Assembly: GCF_023656565.1 (NCBI RefSeq)
Contig: NZ_JAMOKG010000003.1
Span: forward strand, 1,240,001 to 1,304,000
Source: Flavobacterium tyrosinilyticum
GTDB taxonomy: Bacteria; Bacteroidota; Bacteroidia; Flavobacteriales; Flavobacteriaceae
DNA: 64,000 nt
Direction: 5' to 3'
The notes under the pieces were generated by a model that saw only the letters and a program-made list of their open reading frames with translations, was not told the DNA's origin and did no database searches. The position numbers and the translations under genes are program-made. Positions 34,982 to 43,741 of the stretch are shown piece by piece; position 1 is the first letter of the stretch; the number at the start of each line of letters is the position of its first letter.

Positions 34982-35623
34982 ATGAAAATCGCACTTATCG
35001 GAGCTACAGGATTTGTTGGCTCAGCAATTTTAAACGAATTAGCAGATAGAAAACACGAAATCACTGCTATTGCAAGAACTCCAAAAGACACAGCAAACGC
35101 TACTTGGGTTGCTGCAGATATCTTTAATGTTGATGCTTTGGCAGAAATCTTAAAAGGTCATGACGCTGTGGTTAATGCTTATAATCCGGGATGGACTAAC
35201 CCAAACATTTACGATGACTTTTTAGCTGGTTCTAAAGCTATTCAGGAAGCGGTTAAAAAATCGGGTGTTAAACGTTTTATCACCATCGGTGGTGCAGGAA
35301 GCTTATATGTTGCTCCAGATTTACAAGCAGTTGACACTCCAGATTTTCCAAAAGAAATTTTCCCAGGTGCAAATGCTGCAAGACATTATTTAAATATCAT
35401 AAAAGAAGAAAAAGATTTAGACTGGGCATTTTTTAGTCCTGCTTTCGAAATGCATGCTGGAACTAAAACGGGAAGAACTGGAAAATACCGTTTAGGTTTA
35501 GAAAATCCAGTTTTTAATGACGAGCAAAGAAGTATTCTTTCTGTAGAAGATTTAGCGGTTGTAATTGCTGATGAAGTAGAAACTCCAAAACATCACCAAG
35601 TTAGGTTTACTGCAGGTTACTAA
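34982..35623 (+). CDS. NAD(P)H-binding oxidoreductase (NmrA/epimerase-like)
   Basis: A 213-residue Rossmann-fold protein: dinucleotide motif MKIALIGATGFVGSAIL, then DAVVNAYNPGW, FITIGGAGSLYVAP and DWAFFSPAFEMHAGT. It is a short-chain 'atypical SDR' without a clear catalytic Tyr-Lys pair. Such proteins often reduce quinones or sense NAD(P)H. Its place behind rrf2 and the shared operator suggest induction by electrophile or nitrosative stress, but that is inference. A 38-bp inverted repeat follows it. Confidence 0.85.
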   Translation: MKIALIGATGFVGSAILNELADRKHEITAIARTPKDTANATWVAADIFNVDALAEILKGHDAVVNAYNPGWTNPNIYDDFLAGSKAIQEAVKKSGVKRFITIGGAGSLYVAPDLQAVDTPDFPKEIFPGANAARHYLNIIKEEKDLDWAFFSPAFEMHAGTKTGRTGKYRLGLENPVFNDEQRSILSVEDLAVVIADEVETPKHHQVRFTAGY

Positions 35624-35640
35624 AAAGATTCTAAGTTTTT

Positions 35641-35754
35641 TTTGCCACGAATTCACGAATTTTCTTTTTAAAATCTTTGAGATTATTTTTTCGAATTAAT
35701 TCGAATAATATTAGATAAAGATTTTAAAAAGAAAATTCGTGAATTCGTGGCAAA
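35641..35754. repeat. 38-bp perfect inverted repeat with an inner palindrome
   Basis: The arms 35641-35678 and 35717-35754 are perfect reverse complements and begin TTTGCCACGAATTCACGAAT. Between them the palindrome TTCGAATTAATTCGAA gives a second hairpin. A degenerate half copy follows at 35786-35816. A-runs and T-runs flank the outer arms, so it may end transcription of the oxidoreductase gene. Confidence 0.9.
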
Positions 35755-35871
35755 CTTTTTTTTACTCCTTTTAAGAATAACAAATTAGCGGAAATTCGTG
35801 TAATTGGTAGCAAACTAACTTTTTGAAACTGCTTTTGTTTTCTGTACTTTTACATTTCTAAAAAGTGCGTT

Positions 35872-36990
35872 TTGTCAAATTCAAATAAACAAAGTGGTAG
35901 CGTATCTAAAAAAGCTGGAATTTCACCTCCCGAAATCACCAATATTTCGGCTATCAATCAAATTAAAAATAAACGCAGACAACAACCCTCTTCTGAAGAA
36001 TTAATTAAGGGTATTTTAGAAGGAAATAGAACTTCTTTAAGCCGTGCTATTACTTTAATCGAAAGCACCAATCCAGATCATTTTGAAAAAGCTGGTCAAG
36101 TCATTCAAGGCTGCTTGGCTCATGCCAATAAATCAGTTCGAATTGGAATTACGGGTGTTCCCGGTGTTGGAAAAAGTACTTTTATTGAAGCTTTTGGAAA
36201 ACATCTCACTCAACTAGGAAAAAAAGTAGCTGTCTTGGCTGTTGATCCGAGCAGTTCGCTTTCACACGGAAGTATTTTAGGTGATAAAACCAGAATGGAA
36301 GAATTGGTTAAAGATGAAAATGCTTTTATCAGGCCAAGTGCTTCTGGAGAAACTTTAGGCGGAGTGGCTCGAAAAACCCGAGAAACGATTATTCTTTGTG
36401 AAGCCGCAGGTTTTGATACTATAATTATCGAAACAGTTGGTGTTGGCCAAAGTGAAACTGCTGTTCATGGTATGGTAGATTTCTTTTTACTTTTAAAAAT
36501 TTCTGGTGCAGGCGATGAACTCCAAGGCATCAAACGAGGTATTATGGAAATGGCTGATGCGATTGTAATCAACAAAGCAGACGGCGACAATATAAAAAAA
36601 GCGAATCAGGCGAAATTAGAGTTTAATCGTGCTTTACATTTATTTCCTCCAAAAAAATCAAACTGGCAACCTAAAGTTACCACTTGCAGTTCGCTAACAA
36701 AAGACGGAATCCCCGAAGTTTGGAGTACGATATCTTATTATTTAGAATTGACAAAAGAATCAGGATTTTTCCAAGAAAAAAGAAACGAACAAAATCATTT
36801 CTGGATGATGGAAACCATTAATGAGCAATTGAGGCAGAATTTTTATAACCAGCCAGAAATCATCACGCTTTTAGAAAAAAACAAAAAAGCAGTGCAGAAT
36901 AATGAGATTTCATCTTTTGCAGCTGCTTCTGATTTGTTAAAATTATATTTTAATACAGGTGTAAAGACTCAAAGTGAAGGTTCAGAGTAA
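35872..36990 (+). CDS. meaB: Methylmalonyl-CoA mutase-associated GTPase MeaB
   Basis: A 372-residue P-loop GTPase: Walker A GITGVPGVGKSTF, LAVDPSSSLSHGSILGDKTRM, the ETVGVGQSE switch and NKADGDN (G4). MeaB loads adenosylcobalamin onto methylmalonyl-CoA mutase and protects it during turnover. The start is TTG at 35872; no in-frame ATG lies upstream, and the N-terminal 40 residues are low-complexity and polar. No mutase gene is adjacent. The cobalamin adenosyltransferase at 19.6 kb feeds the same cofactor system. Confidence 0.93.
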   Translation: MSNSNKQSGSVSKKAGISPPEITNISAINQIKNKRRQQPSSEELIKGILEGNRTSLSRAITLIESTNPDHFEKAGQVIQGCLAHANKSVRIGITGVPGVGKSTFIEAFGKHLTQLGKKVAVLAVDPSSSLSHGSILGDKTRMEELVKDENAFIRPSASGETLGGVARKTRETIILCEAAGFDTIIIETVGVGQSETAVHGMVDFFLLLKISGAGDELQGIKRGIMEMADAIVINKADGDNIKKANQAKLEFNRALHLFPPKKSNWQPKVTTCSSLTKDGIPEVWSTISYYLELTKESGFFQEKRNEQNHFWMMETINEQLRQNFYNQPEIITLLEKNKKAVQNNEISSFAAASDLLKLYFNTGVKTQSEGSE

Positions 36991-37041
36991 AAAAAAGCCA
37001 CTTAGTTCCTTTTAACTTCTAAACAATCTAGATACACAATC

Positions 37042-37142
37042 TTGTCATTTCGACGAAGGAGAAATCTCCGTTGCTATATCTACAAAGATTGATATGCTTT
37101 GTGGAGCTACTCGCGAAGATTTCTCCTTCGTCGAAATGACAA
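37042..37142. repeat. Inverted repeat, GTCATTTCGACGAAGG family
   Basis: A perfect 26-bp inverted repeat (37042-37067 against 37117-37142), arms beginning TTGTCATTTCGACGAAGG. The interior can extend the stem (CAAAG / CTTTG). A related single arm, TGTCATTTCGAGGAACGAGG, lies at 53040. It separates the convergent meaB and LtaS-like genes. Confidence 0.9.
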
Positions 37143-37200
37143 ATCTGTAACCTATCTTAACTTGTCTGTCTAAGCAGAAAATATATCTTCCTTAAAAAAC

Positions 37201-37256
37201 AACAAAGGTTCAAAGTAAAAACCTTTGAACCTTTGTAACTCTGAACCTTTGAACCT
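37201..37256. repeat. Intergenic inverted repeat, CCTTTGAAC family
   Basis: AACAAAGGTTCAAAG is followed 7 bases later by CTTTGAACCTTTGT, and then two more CTTTGAACC words that run into the stop codon of the LtaS-like gene at 37255. Related runs lie at 47073-47108 and 59152-59339. Confidence 0.8.
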
Positions 37257-39192
37257 ATTTTTTAGGCCTAAGCTTATACTTACTTTCTTTATAAAGATTC
37301 CCAGCTGTAATAACATGCGCTAAAGCATCTTTTGCTAAATCTTCGTTTAATTTAACTGGAATTAAAGTTGTATCATTTTTGATTTCAAATTGTAATGGTT
37401 TCAAATTGGGTTGCATGATCACAACTTGATTTTCAACTCTAAATGCATTAATGTCATTAAACTGCATAATAGATCTTCCTTGTACTTTTGAATCTAATTT
37501 TGTCAAGTTGCGTCCTACCATTGGGGTTTCAAAAGGCATTCCTAAATACCCTAACAATGTTGGCGGAATATCAATTTGACTTGCCAGTCTGTCATAAACT
37601 GCTCCTTTTGGAACTCCTGGCCCCATAATAAATGCCGGAATATGGAATTTATTTATTGGAACTAAATTTTTGCCGTATGTTCTCGTATTATGATCTGCGA
37701 TTACGATGAAAATTGTGTTTTTAAAATAATCCTCCTTTTTGGCCATTTCAAAGAATTTTCCAATAGAGAAATCAGCATATTTCATGGCATTATTTACCGT
37801 GTTAGGCTTTTTATCATAAGGTTTGATTCTTCCCGCCGGATATTCAAAAGGTTCGTGATTTGAAGTCGAGAACATTAAGGAAAAGAACGGTTTGTCTCCT
37901 TTTGATTTAAAATACTGATTGGCTTTGGTAACCAAATCTTCATCAGAATATCCCCAAGTTCCTTTAAAAGCATATTTATTTCCATCAGATTCAAAATCGG
38001 TTTGGTCGACAATATCTTGAAAACCATTTCCATTAAAAAATGAAGCCATATTATCAAAATTGGCCATTCCTCCGTAAATGAAACTGGTGTCGTACCCTTT
38101 TTGTTTTAAAGCATCTGCTAAGGTAAAAAAGCCTTGCTGTGAATTTCCTAATCTTACGACACTTTCAGATGGCGAAGGTAAAAATCCAGTCACTACTGCT
38201 TCAATTCCGCGAACACTTCTGGTTCCTGTGCAATATAAATTAGTAAATAATGTTCCTTCTTTAGATAATTTATCAAATTCTGGCGTTAATGGTTTTCCGC
38301 CTAAAATTCCAACGTACTCTGCACCTAAACTTTCTTGCAAAAAGATTACTAAATTATAGGGTTTCTTCAATAAAGAATCTGGCTGTTGGACATGCAAAAA
38401 CGGAATTTCAGCATCGGTAAAATCCTTCGGCCCTGCGATCATGTATTTTTTTACACGAGCGATAGCTTCTGCTTCATCCATTTTTCCATACATTTTTGTA
38501 TTTCCTTCATTTTTGATTGAATAGGCAGCAAAAGCAACCGTATAAAATGAATTTAATCCCAGAGCATTTGTTAATTGATCGGTAGAAAAAACAGCATTAC
38601 TTGCATTAATAGGACGTTTTGAAGTTAGACTAGAACGTGCTCCAAAAAACAATAAAAAAGCTACTAATGGAAATATCATTAACTTGAATTTGTATTCTGC
38701 ACTTGAAGTATAGAATAATTGTTTTCCTTTTTTGACAGCAAAATAAAGCGCAACTCCTAAAATTAAAAATGTTACGATTATAGAAGTCAGATAACTTTTT
38801 AAAAGCATTCCTACTACTTCCTTTGGATAAATAAGATAATCTAAGAAAATCTTATTGGGACGTGTATCATATTGTTTTACAAAATCTGGCGAAGCTAATT
38901 CTACAAAAAGAATTAAAAACAGAAACAAAAAACTATAAATTAACAGAAATTTATTGGTGAATTTTATCCATTTATTCGGCAAAAAGGTAATTAATAATGC
39001 TGGAAGAAACGACAAATAACAAAGTAATATCAAATCCATTCGAAGACCGATTGGAAAAATATACCAGAAATCTGGCGTTTGGACTACTCTTTCTTTAAAA
39101 AGAAAAAATAAGAATACTCGACTTAAAGTGGTAATCAATAATCCGATTGCGATGAAACTAAAAATCGGTTTTAAGAAACGTAAGTTTTTCAT
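37255..39192 (-). CDS. LTA synthase family sulfatase-fold phosphotransferase
   Basis: A 645-residue inner-membrane protein with five N-terminal transmembrane segments and a large periplasmic alkaline-phosphatase-fold domain from about residue 270. The nucleophile region GTRSVRGIEAVVTGFLP and metal-binding VIADHNTRTYGKN and FHIPAFIMGPGVP are typical. In Firmicutes the family builds lipoteichoic acid. Here, in a Gram-negative lineage, it probably transfers phosphoglycerol or phosphoethanolamine to a glycolipid or polysaccharide. It sits before a small unrelated gene, with no obvious operon partner. Confidence 0.87.
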   Translation of the reverse strand: MKNLRFLKPIFSFIAIGLLITTLSRVFLFFLFKERVVQTPDFWYIFPIGLRMDLILLCYLSFLPALLITFLPNKWIKFTNKFLLIYSFLFLFLILFVELASPDFVKQYDTRPNKIFLDYLIYPKEVVGMLLKSYLTSIIVTFLILGVALYFAVKKGKQLFYTSSAEYKFKLMIFPLVAFLLFFGARSSLTSKRPINASNAVFSTDQLTNALGLNSFYTVAFAAYSIKNEGNTKMYGKMDEAEAIARVKKYMIAGPKDFTDAEIPFLHVQQPDSLLKKPYNLVIFLQESLGAEYVGILGGKPLTPEFDKLSKEGTLFTNLYCTGTRSVRGIEAVVTGFLPSPSESVVRLGNSQQGFFTLADALKQKGYDTSFIYGGMANFDNMASFFNGNGFQDIVDQTDFESDGNKYAFKGTWGYSDEDLVTKANQYFKSKGDKPFFSLMFSTSNHEPFEYPAGRIKPYDKKPNTVNNAMKYADFSIGKFFEMAKKEDYFKNTIFIVIADHNTRTYGKNLVPINKFHIPAFIMGPGVPKGAVYDRLASQIDIPPTLLGYLGMPFETPMVGRNLTKLDSKVQGRSIMQFNDINAFRVENQVVIMQPNLKPLQFEIKNDTTLIPVKLNEDLAKDALAHVITAGNLYKESKYKLRPKK

Positions 39193-39229
39193 TAAGATAG
39201 TTATAAGAACGTAAAATTAGAGAAACAAA

Positions 39230-39457
39230 TTACTCTTCGTAACGGTTTATTTCTCTGTCATAAAACTCATTTGCTTTTTCAATTAAACCTTCCATTTCGG
39301 CGTTTAATTCTGCTTCGTCAAGATCTTCAGCTTCTTCTAAAAACTCCACCTCATCATCTTTCAGATTGATTATAAATCTTGGATAATCTAAGTGAATGAT
39401 AAAAATATCGTCTGGAAAATCTGTGTTATCTCCAAGTAAAAATTTAGGTAATTCCAT
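39230..39457 (-). CDS. Hypothetical acidic protein, 75 aa
   Basis: A 75-residue, strongly acidic protein starting MELPKFLLGDNTDFPDDIFI, with an IHLDYPRFIINL segment and a charged helical second half (EEAEDLDEAELNAEMEGLIEK is acidic throughout). It looks like a small cytosolic conserved protein of flavobacteria, but I know of no function. It is transcribed leftwards 37 bp before the LtaS-like gene, so the two may share an mRNA. Confidence 0.75.
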   Translation of the reverse strand: MELPKFLLGDNTDFPDDIFIIHLDYPRFIINLKDDEVEFLEEAEDLDEAELNAEMEGLIEKANEFYDREINRYEE

Positions 39458-39552
39458 ATATGTTTATTTTTTTAGTAATTGATTATTTTTTTTTTTACCG
39501 ATTTCTTTTGTTTTAATCTTCAAAATCAGCGAAATATATTTTTCAAATTTAA

Positions 39553-40935
39553 TTATTCTATATCTGATTTCGCAATTAATCTCTTTGTCAAGTAATGAAA
39601 ACGAATATAAAGACAAATTGCCGCTGCAGTCAATCCGGCCAAAAGTCCGACCCAAACTCCCTGTGCTTTCAATTCTGTGTGTTCTCCTAAATAATAGGAA
39701 ATCGGAAAACCAATAACCCAATAGGCTACAAAAGTAATGTACATTGGAACTTTTACGTCTTGTAATCCGCGTAAAGCGCCCAAAACCACAACTTGAATTC
39801 CGTCAGAAATCTGGAAAACAGCTGCAATTAAAAGCAGTTTTGAAGCAATGCCAATAACTTCTTCGTTATCTAAAATCTGCCCAGTATTTTCCATATTTAA
39901 GAAAATGTATGGAAGATAATCGTGGAAAATAATAAAGAAAATTGCAAAAACAGTCTCTAAGATTATAGCAAGCAAGAAGATAGAACGCGCAACAACAATT
40001 AGCTTTTTATAATCCATCAGTCCTCTTTGGTTACTTACGCGCACCATAGATGTCACGCTTAATCCCATGGCAAACATAAAAGTCATCGAAGCCAAACTCA
40101 AAGCAATCTGATTGGCTGCTTGACTTGTTTTTCCGATGTTCCCGCAAAGCCAGATCGAAGCGGTAAACAAAACCACTTCAAAAAGCATCTGCATTGCAGA
40201 AGGAAATCCGATACTGATAATTTTTTTGATCATAGTTTTTTTGATTTCATTAAAACTAAAACCATTAAAAAATCGCTTTAAATCATCTCTTCGCGAAAGC
40301 ATAATATGCATAAACATTACCAAAAATATTCTCGAGATTACGGTTCCTAATGCTGCGCCAATAATTCCCATTTTTGGAAAAATCCAGATTCCGTAAATCA
40401 AAACATAGTTTATACCAACGTGAAGTACATTTGCCATTACCATCGCATACATCGAATATTTTGTCAAAGACATTCCGTCTGCAAATTGCTTATACCCTTG
40501 ATACATTACAAGTGGAATCAAAGAAAAAGCTACCCATCCTAAGTAAGGTTTTGCAAGTACAATAACATCTTCTGGCTGTTTTAACAATTCCATAATTGGT
40601 TTAGCAAACATGATAACGGTAAAAAGTGCCAGTCCTAGAATTGTACATAGAAATAATCCATGATGAAAAGCAGAACGAATTTTGGTATCGTTTTTCTCCG
40701 CATCACCTTCGGCAACGATTGGCGTAATGGCTGTAGAAAAACCAATTCCTAAAGACATTGCAATAAAAATCATACTGTTACCAAGTGAAACTGCCGCCAA
40801 TTCTGTACTTCCAATTTTACCAACCATTATATTATCGACAATACCAATTAAAGTATGTCCGACCATACCCAAAATTACGGGATAAGCTAGTCTTAAATTA
40901 TACGAAAACTCTTTGGTGTACTGCTTTAAATTCAC
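39553..40935 (-). CDS. MATE family efflux transporter
   Basis: A 12-helix multidrug and toxin extrusion antiporter of the NorM type (LRLAYPVILGMVGHTLIGIVDN, GFSTAITPIVAEGDAE, GFPSAMQMLFEVVLF, AYWVIGFPISYYLG). It exports cationic drugs in exchange for Na+ or H+. I choose GTG at 40935 (VNLKQYTKEFSYN), because the longer frame up to 41007 adds a polar tail unlike MATE proteins. A TATCTTTG -7 box at 40955-40962 (minus strand) lies just upstream of this GTG. Confidence 0.9.
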   Translation of the reverse strand: MNLKQYTKEFSYNLRLAYPVILGMVGHTLIGIVDNIMVGKIGSTELAAVSLGNSMIFIAMSLGIGFSTAITPIVAEGDAEKNDTKIRSAFHHGLFLCTILGLALFTVIMFAKPIMELLKQPEDVIVLAKPYLGWVAFSLIPLVMYQGYKQFADGMSLTKYSMYAMVMANVLHVGINYVLIYGIWIFPKMGIIGAALGTVISRIFLVMFMHIMLSRRDDLKRFFNGFSFNEIKKTMIKKIISIGFPSAMQMLFEVVLFTASIWLCGNIGKTSQAANQIALSLASMTFMFAMGLSVTSMVRVSNQRGLMDYKKLIVVARSIFLLAIILETVFAIFFIIFHDYLPYIFLNMENTGQILDNEEVIGIASKLLLIAAVFQISDGIQVVVLGALRGLQDVKVPMYITFVAYWVIGFPISYYLGEHTELKAQGVWVGLLAGLTAAAICLYIRFHYLTKRLIAKSDIE

Positions 40936-41124
40936 TTTTATTCTATTTTGTGCGCAAAGATAGTCAGAAGCTTCGAATTCTATCCTATCAATAAAAATAT
41001 ATCCCAATTTTAAGACAAAAATAAGACGAACTCAATATTATGTAACGATTTTTAAAAATTGTATAACAAACTCCAAACGCCTCCAATATAATTTTACAAC
41101 ATAGAAATTTCAAAAATATAAGCC

Positions 41125-41643
41125 ATGAAAAAATTACAGATGTTATGCCTAGCTGCGTTTACGTTTTTATTTGCCAACACAACTTTTGCTCAAGAGAGCG
41201 GAGTAGAAAATTACGATCAGGGTTTTAGATTGGGAGTCGGATTAAATGGAGGATTACCGACCGACGGTGATTACGACTGGGCTCTTGGGGGAGACGTTCG
41301 TTTACAATATGATCTTTCTAAGAAAACATCTTTGACTTTAACAACGGGATTTACAAACCTATTTATGGGAAAAGATGACCTTGGAAACAACATAAAAGAT
41401 CTTGGATTTATTCCAGCCAAAGCAGGTTTTAAAGCTTTTGTCTTAAAAGATCAATTTTATGTTTTAGGAGAACTGGGTGCTGGTTTTGCGGTAACAAATG
41501 GTTACGATAAAACAACTTTTTTATGGGCTCCAGGAATTGGTTATGCCAACAAGTACATCGACTTAAGTGTTCGTTACGAAGATTATCATGATTTTAGAAC
41601 CAATCAAGTAGCATTGCGTGTTGCTTATGGTTTTAAACTATAA
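41125..41643 (+). CDS. Small outer-membrane beta-barrel protein
   Basis: A 172-residue protein with signal peptide MKKLQMLCLAAFTFLFANTTFAQ followed by short alternating strands (GFRLGVGLNGGLPTDGDYD, LTTGFTNLFMG, ELGAGFAVTNGYD, LSVRYEDYHDF) ending in LRVAYGFKL. This is the layout of an eight-strand OmpA/OprF-like barrel common in Bacteroidota. No ligand can be inferred. It has a strong terminator (41677-41712) and is separate from the next barrel gene. Confidence 0.8.
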   Translation: MKKLQMLCLAAFTFLFANTTFAQESGVENYDQGFRLGVGLNGGLPTDGDYDWALGGDVRLQYDLSKKTSLTLTTGFTNLFMGKDDLGNNIKDLGFIPAKAGFKAFVLKDQFYVLGELGAGFAVTNGYDKTTFLWAPGIGYANKYIDLSVRYEDYHDFRTNQVALRVAYGFKL

Positions 41644-41676
41644 AAAATAGGTTTAATTTATTATTTTGTTTTTGGT

Positions 41677-41712
41677 AAAAACCCGACAGTCTGAAAAGTC
41701 TGTCGGGTTTTT
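41677..41712 (+). terminator. Terminator after the small barrel gene
   Basis: Inverted repeat AAAACCCGACAG / CTGTCGGGTTTT with a 10-12 base loop and T-run. It isolates the LytTR-site promoter of the following gene from read-through. Confidence 0.88.
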
Positions 41713-41732
41713 TATTTTTAAACATACCATTG

Positions 41733-41759
41733 GTCAAAACAAAAGTGCAAGTAGTCAAA
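41733..41759 (+). promoter_or_regulatory. Candidate LytTR binding site before the DUF6268-like gene
   Basis: Two GTCAAA half-sites exactly 21 bp apart (41733 and 41754) in a context CCATTGGTCAAAACAAAA. The same arrangement, in the other orientation, lies at 44891-44917 before the histidine kinase gene. The second half-site lies 13 bp before a weak -7 box TTGATTTG (41773-41780), the usual place for an activator. Confidence 0.65.
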
Positions 41760-41814
41760 TGATTTTTCAGGATTGATTTGGAACGCGGTAATTCGCAGAA
41801 AAATTAATCAAATC

Positions 41815-42750
41815 ATGAACAAAACAATCTTTTATCTATCGCAACTTTTACTTTTTTTACTAGCCACAGTTGCTGCACGCTCACAATCGGGAATTTCAGG
41901 CGAATTTAAACTCGATTATGTCCCTTTTTCTAAATATGTAAGGCCAATGGACAGTACGAAAACAAATGCCGAAAGCAATTTTAAAAGAGCACAGATCACT
42001 TTTGAAGTACCACTATCTTTAAAAATGGATAAATACGATCATCCAAAACTCTGGTCTGTATTTTTTAATAGCAGTTACGCCAAAATGGAAAACCGAAACT
42101 ACAATATTGAAGATCTACCAGTAGAGTTTCAAGGCGGATTTCCGAATGAATTACTCAATACGCAAATTGGAGTTAAGCATTTACGTTCCATTTCTTCTTC
42201 GTGGTCTTTATTAATAATGGCTTCCGTTGGTGTTTATACAGACATGGTCGAAATTAATAAAGATGATGTCCTGATTCAAGGAGGAATTCTTTTTATCAAA
42301 CAATTTAATCCTAAATTGGCTTTGGGCGCAGGTCCTGTTTTGACTAATAGTTTTGGTGTTCCAATGGTTCTTCCTGGAATTTATTTTAACTGGGAATCTA
42401 CTGGAGCTTTACATTTTAAGGTTGCTTTTCCGGAAGGTGTAGAAATAGGCTATCGAATGTCTGATTATTTTGACTTAAAAGCAGTAGCTGAATTAAGCGG
42501 AATGACAGCTGAAACCAAAATTGGAAATAAATCTACATTACTAGGCTATCAGCAGATAATTGCAGGTTTAAGACCTCAGATGAAGTTTGGTAAACATTGG
42601 ATTTTAGAACCAACTGGCGGAACTACTCTTGTTAGAAGTTTTTCGACGACGAACCGAAAAATTAAAGAAATCTTTAAAGAAAAAGATATTGCAGATCCAA
42701 GATTCACCACTACCTTTTATGGAGCAATTGCTCTAAAATGGAAATTCTAA
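41815..42750 (+). CDS. Outer-membrane beta-barrel protein (DUF6268-like)
   Basis: A 311-residue exported barrel: signal peptide MNKTIFYLSQLLLFLLATVA ending near ARSQ, then many amphipathic strands (SWSLLIMASVGVYTDMVEI, LALGAGPVLTNSFG, FKVAFPEGVEIGYRMSDYFDL) to a terminal FYGAIALKWKF. The longer frame starts with TTG at 41773, which overlaps the probable -7 box, so I choose ATG at 41815. It is convergent with the LytTR regulator gene and carries a matching operator upstream, so it is the likely target of that two-component system. Confidence 0.8.
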   Translation: MNKTIFYLSQLLLFLLATVAARSQSGISGEFKLDYVPFSKYVRPMDSTKTNAESNFKRAQITFEVPLSLKMDKYDHPKLWSVFFNSSYAKMENRNYNIEDLPVEFQGGFPNELLNTQIGVKHLRSISSSWSLLIMASVGVYTDMVEINKDDVLIQGGILFIKQFNPKLALGAGPVLTNSFGVPMVLPGIYFNWESTGALHFKVAFPEGVEIGYRMSDYFDLKAVAELSGMTAETKIGNKSTLLGYQQIIAGLRPQMKFGKHWILEPTGGTTLVRSFSTTNRKIKEIFKEKDIADPRFTTTFYGAIALKWKF

Positions 42751-42752
42751 AC

Positions 42753-43466
42753 CTATCTGCTTAACAAATTTTTATACACTACCTCTTTCAACAATACTTC
42801 TTTGCGAGTTCTTGAAACAGGTAGTTCTTGTCCTTTTATAAATAATCGCCCGCCAGAAATAGAATCTATATGCGTAACATTTACCAAAAATGACTTATGG
42901 ATTCTAAAGAAAATTTCTGCGGGAAGTGTTTCTTCTAACGAAATCATCGTTTGATGAATAATTAGCACTTTATCTTTAAAATGAAGCTTAGCATAATTTT
43001 GCATTCCTTCGATATATAAAATATCGATCCAAGAAATTTTCTGAAATCCTTCTTCCTGACGCACATATAAAAAAGGATCTAACTGACTTTGCTTTGGAGA
43101 ATTCATCATTTGATGCCATTGCTTTGCTTTTAGCGAAGCCTGATAAAAACGCTGAAATGTAATGGGTTTTAATAAATAATCTACAACCTGAAGTCGGTAT
43201 CCGTCTAAAGCATGTTCTGAATAAGCAGTTGTAAAAATCACTAAAGGTGGATTCTCTAAAGATTCTAAAAACTCCAATCCCGATAAATAAGGCATATTGA
43301 TATCCAGAAATAATAAATCGATCTCTTTTTCCTGAAGATATGAAGTCGCTTCTAGAGCCGAAGCACAAGTCGCTACGGTTTCTAGAAAATCAATTTTAGA
43401 AACAAAATCTGCTATTCCGTTTCTTGCTATGGGTTCATCATCGATAATGAGACATTTCATAATCAT
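42753..43466 (-). CDS. LytTR-type response regulator
   Basis: A 237-residue regulator: receiver domain 1-120 with acidic pocket IIDDEP and phospho-acceptor Asp in LLFLDINMPYLSG, then a LytTR DNA-binding domain from about 140 (YVRQEEGFQKISWIDILYIEG, NYAKLHFKDKVLII, FFRIHKSFLVNVTHIDSI, LPVSRTRKEVL). LytTR domains bind two direct repeats spaced about two helical turns, as the two sites found here are. The gene stops 2 bp from the barrel gene stop, convergently. A histidine kinase lies upstream. Confidence 0.92.
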   Translation of the reverse strand: MIMKCLIIDDEPIARNGIADFVSKIDFLETVATCASALEATSYLQEKEIDLLFLDINMPYLSGLEFLESLENPPLVIFTTAYSEHALDGYRLQVVDYLLKPITFQRFYQASLKAKQWHQMMNSPKQSQLDPFLYVRQEEGFQKISWIDILYIEGMQNYAKLHFKDKVLIIHQTMISLEETLPAEIFFRIHKSFLVNVTHIDSISGGRLFIKGQELPVSRTRKEVLLKEVVYKNLLSR

Positions 43467-43504
43467 AGTTTTTTTGTTTCTGGTCTGGCGCTTATTTTTT
43501 TGAA

Positions 43505-43740
43505 ATCCTATTAATCCCTTTAATCTGTGGCTAAAAATTTTACCGCAAAGAGCGCAAAGATTTACGCAAAGTTCGCAAAGTTTTAGTTTTATAAAAGGAT
43601 GCTAAGAGCACAAAGCAATATATTAAGATTTTGAAGATTAAAAATTCGTGCTAATTCGTTCAATTGCTTCGCTTGTTCGCTATCGCTCGGGTTGTGGCAA
43701 AAATAAAATCCCTTTTAATCCTTTTAATCTGTGGCAAAAA
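43505..43740. repeat. Repeat-rich gap between the regulator and kinase genes
   Basis: Two near-identical phrases, CCTTTAATCTGTGGC-like, flank the gap (about 43510-43535 and 43705-43740), with GCAAAGAGCGCAAAGATTT and GCAAAGTTCGCAAAG words between. AATTCGTGCTAATTCGTTC recalls the repeat at 35641. No gene is seen in the gap. Because the two genes run in the same direction, this repeat block lies inside or between their transcripts. Confidence 0.65.
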
Positions 43741-43741
43741 A

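Noticed and set aside
35641..37142. The inverted repeats as a CRISPR array or transposon ends.
   Set aside because: There are no evenly spaced direct repeats, no spacers, no cas genes and no transposase open frame in or near these blocks.
37255..39192. A true lipoteichoic acid synthase.
   Set aside because: The host is Gram-negative Bacteroidota, which lacks lipoteichoic acid; the enzyme is only a member of the same fold family.
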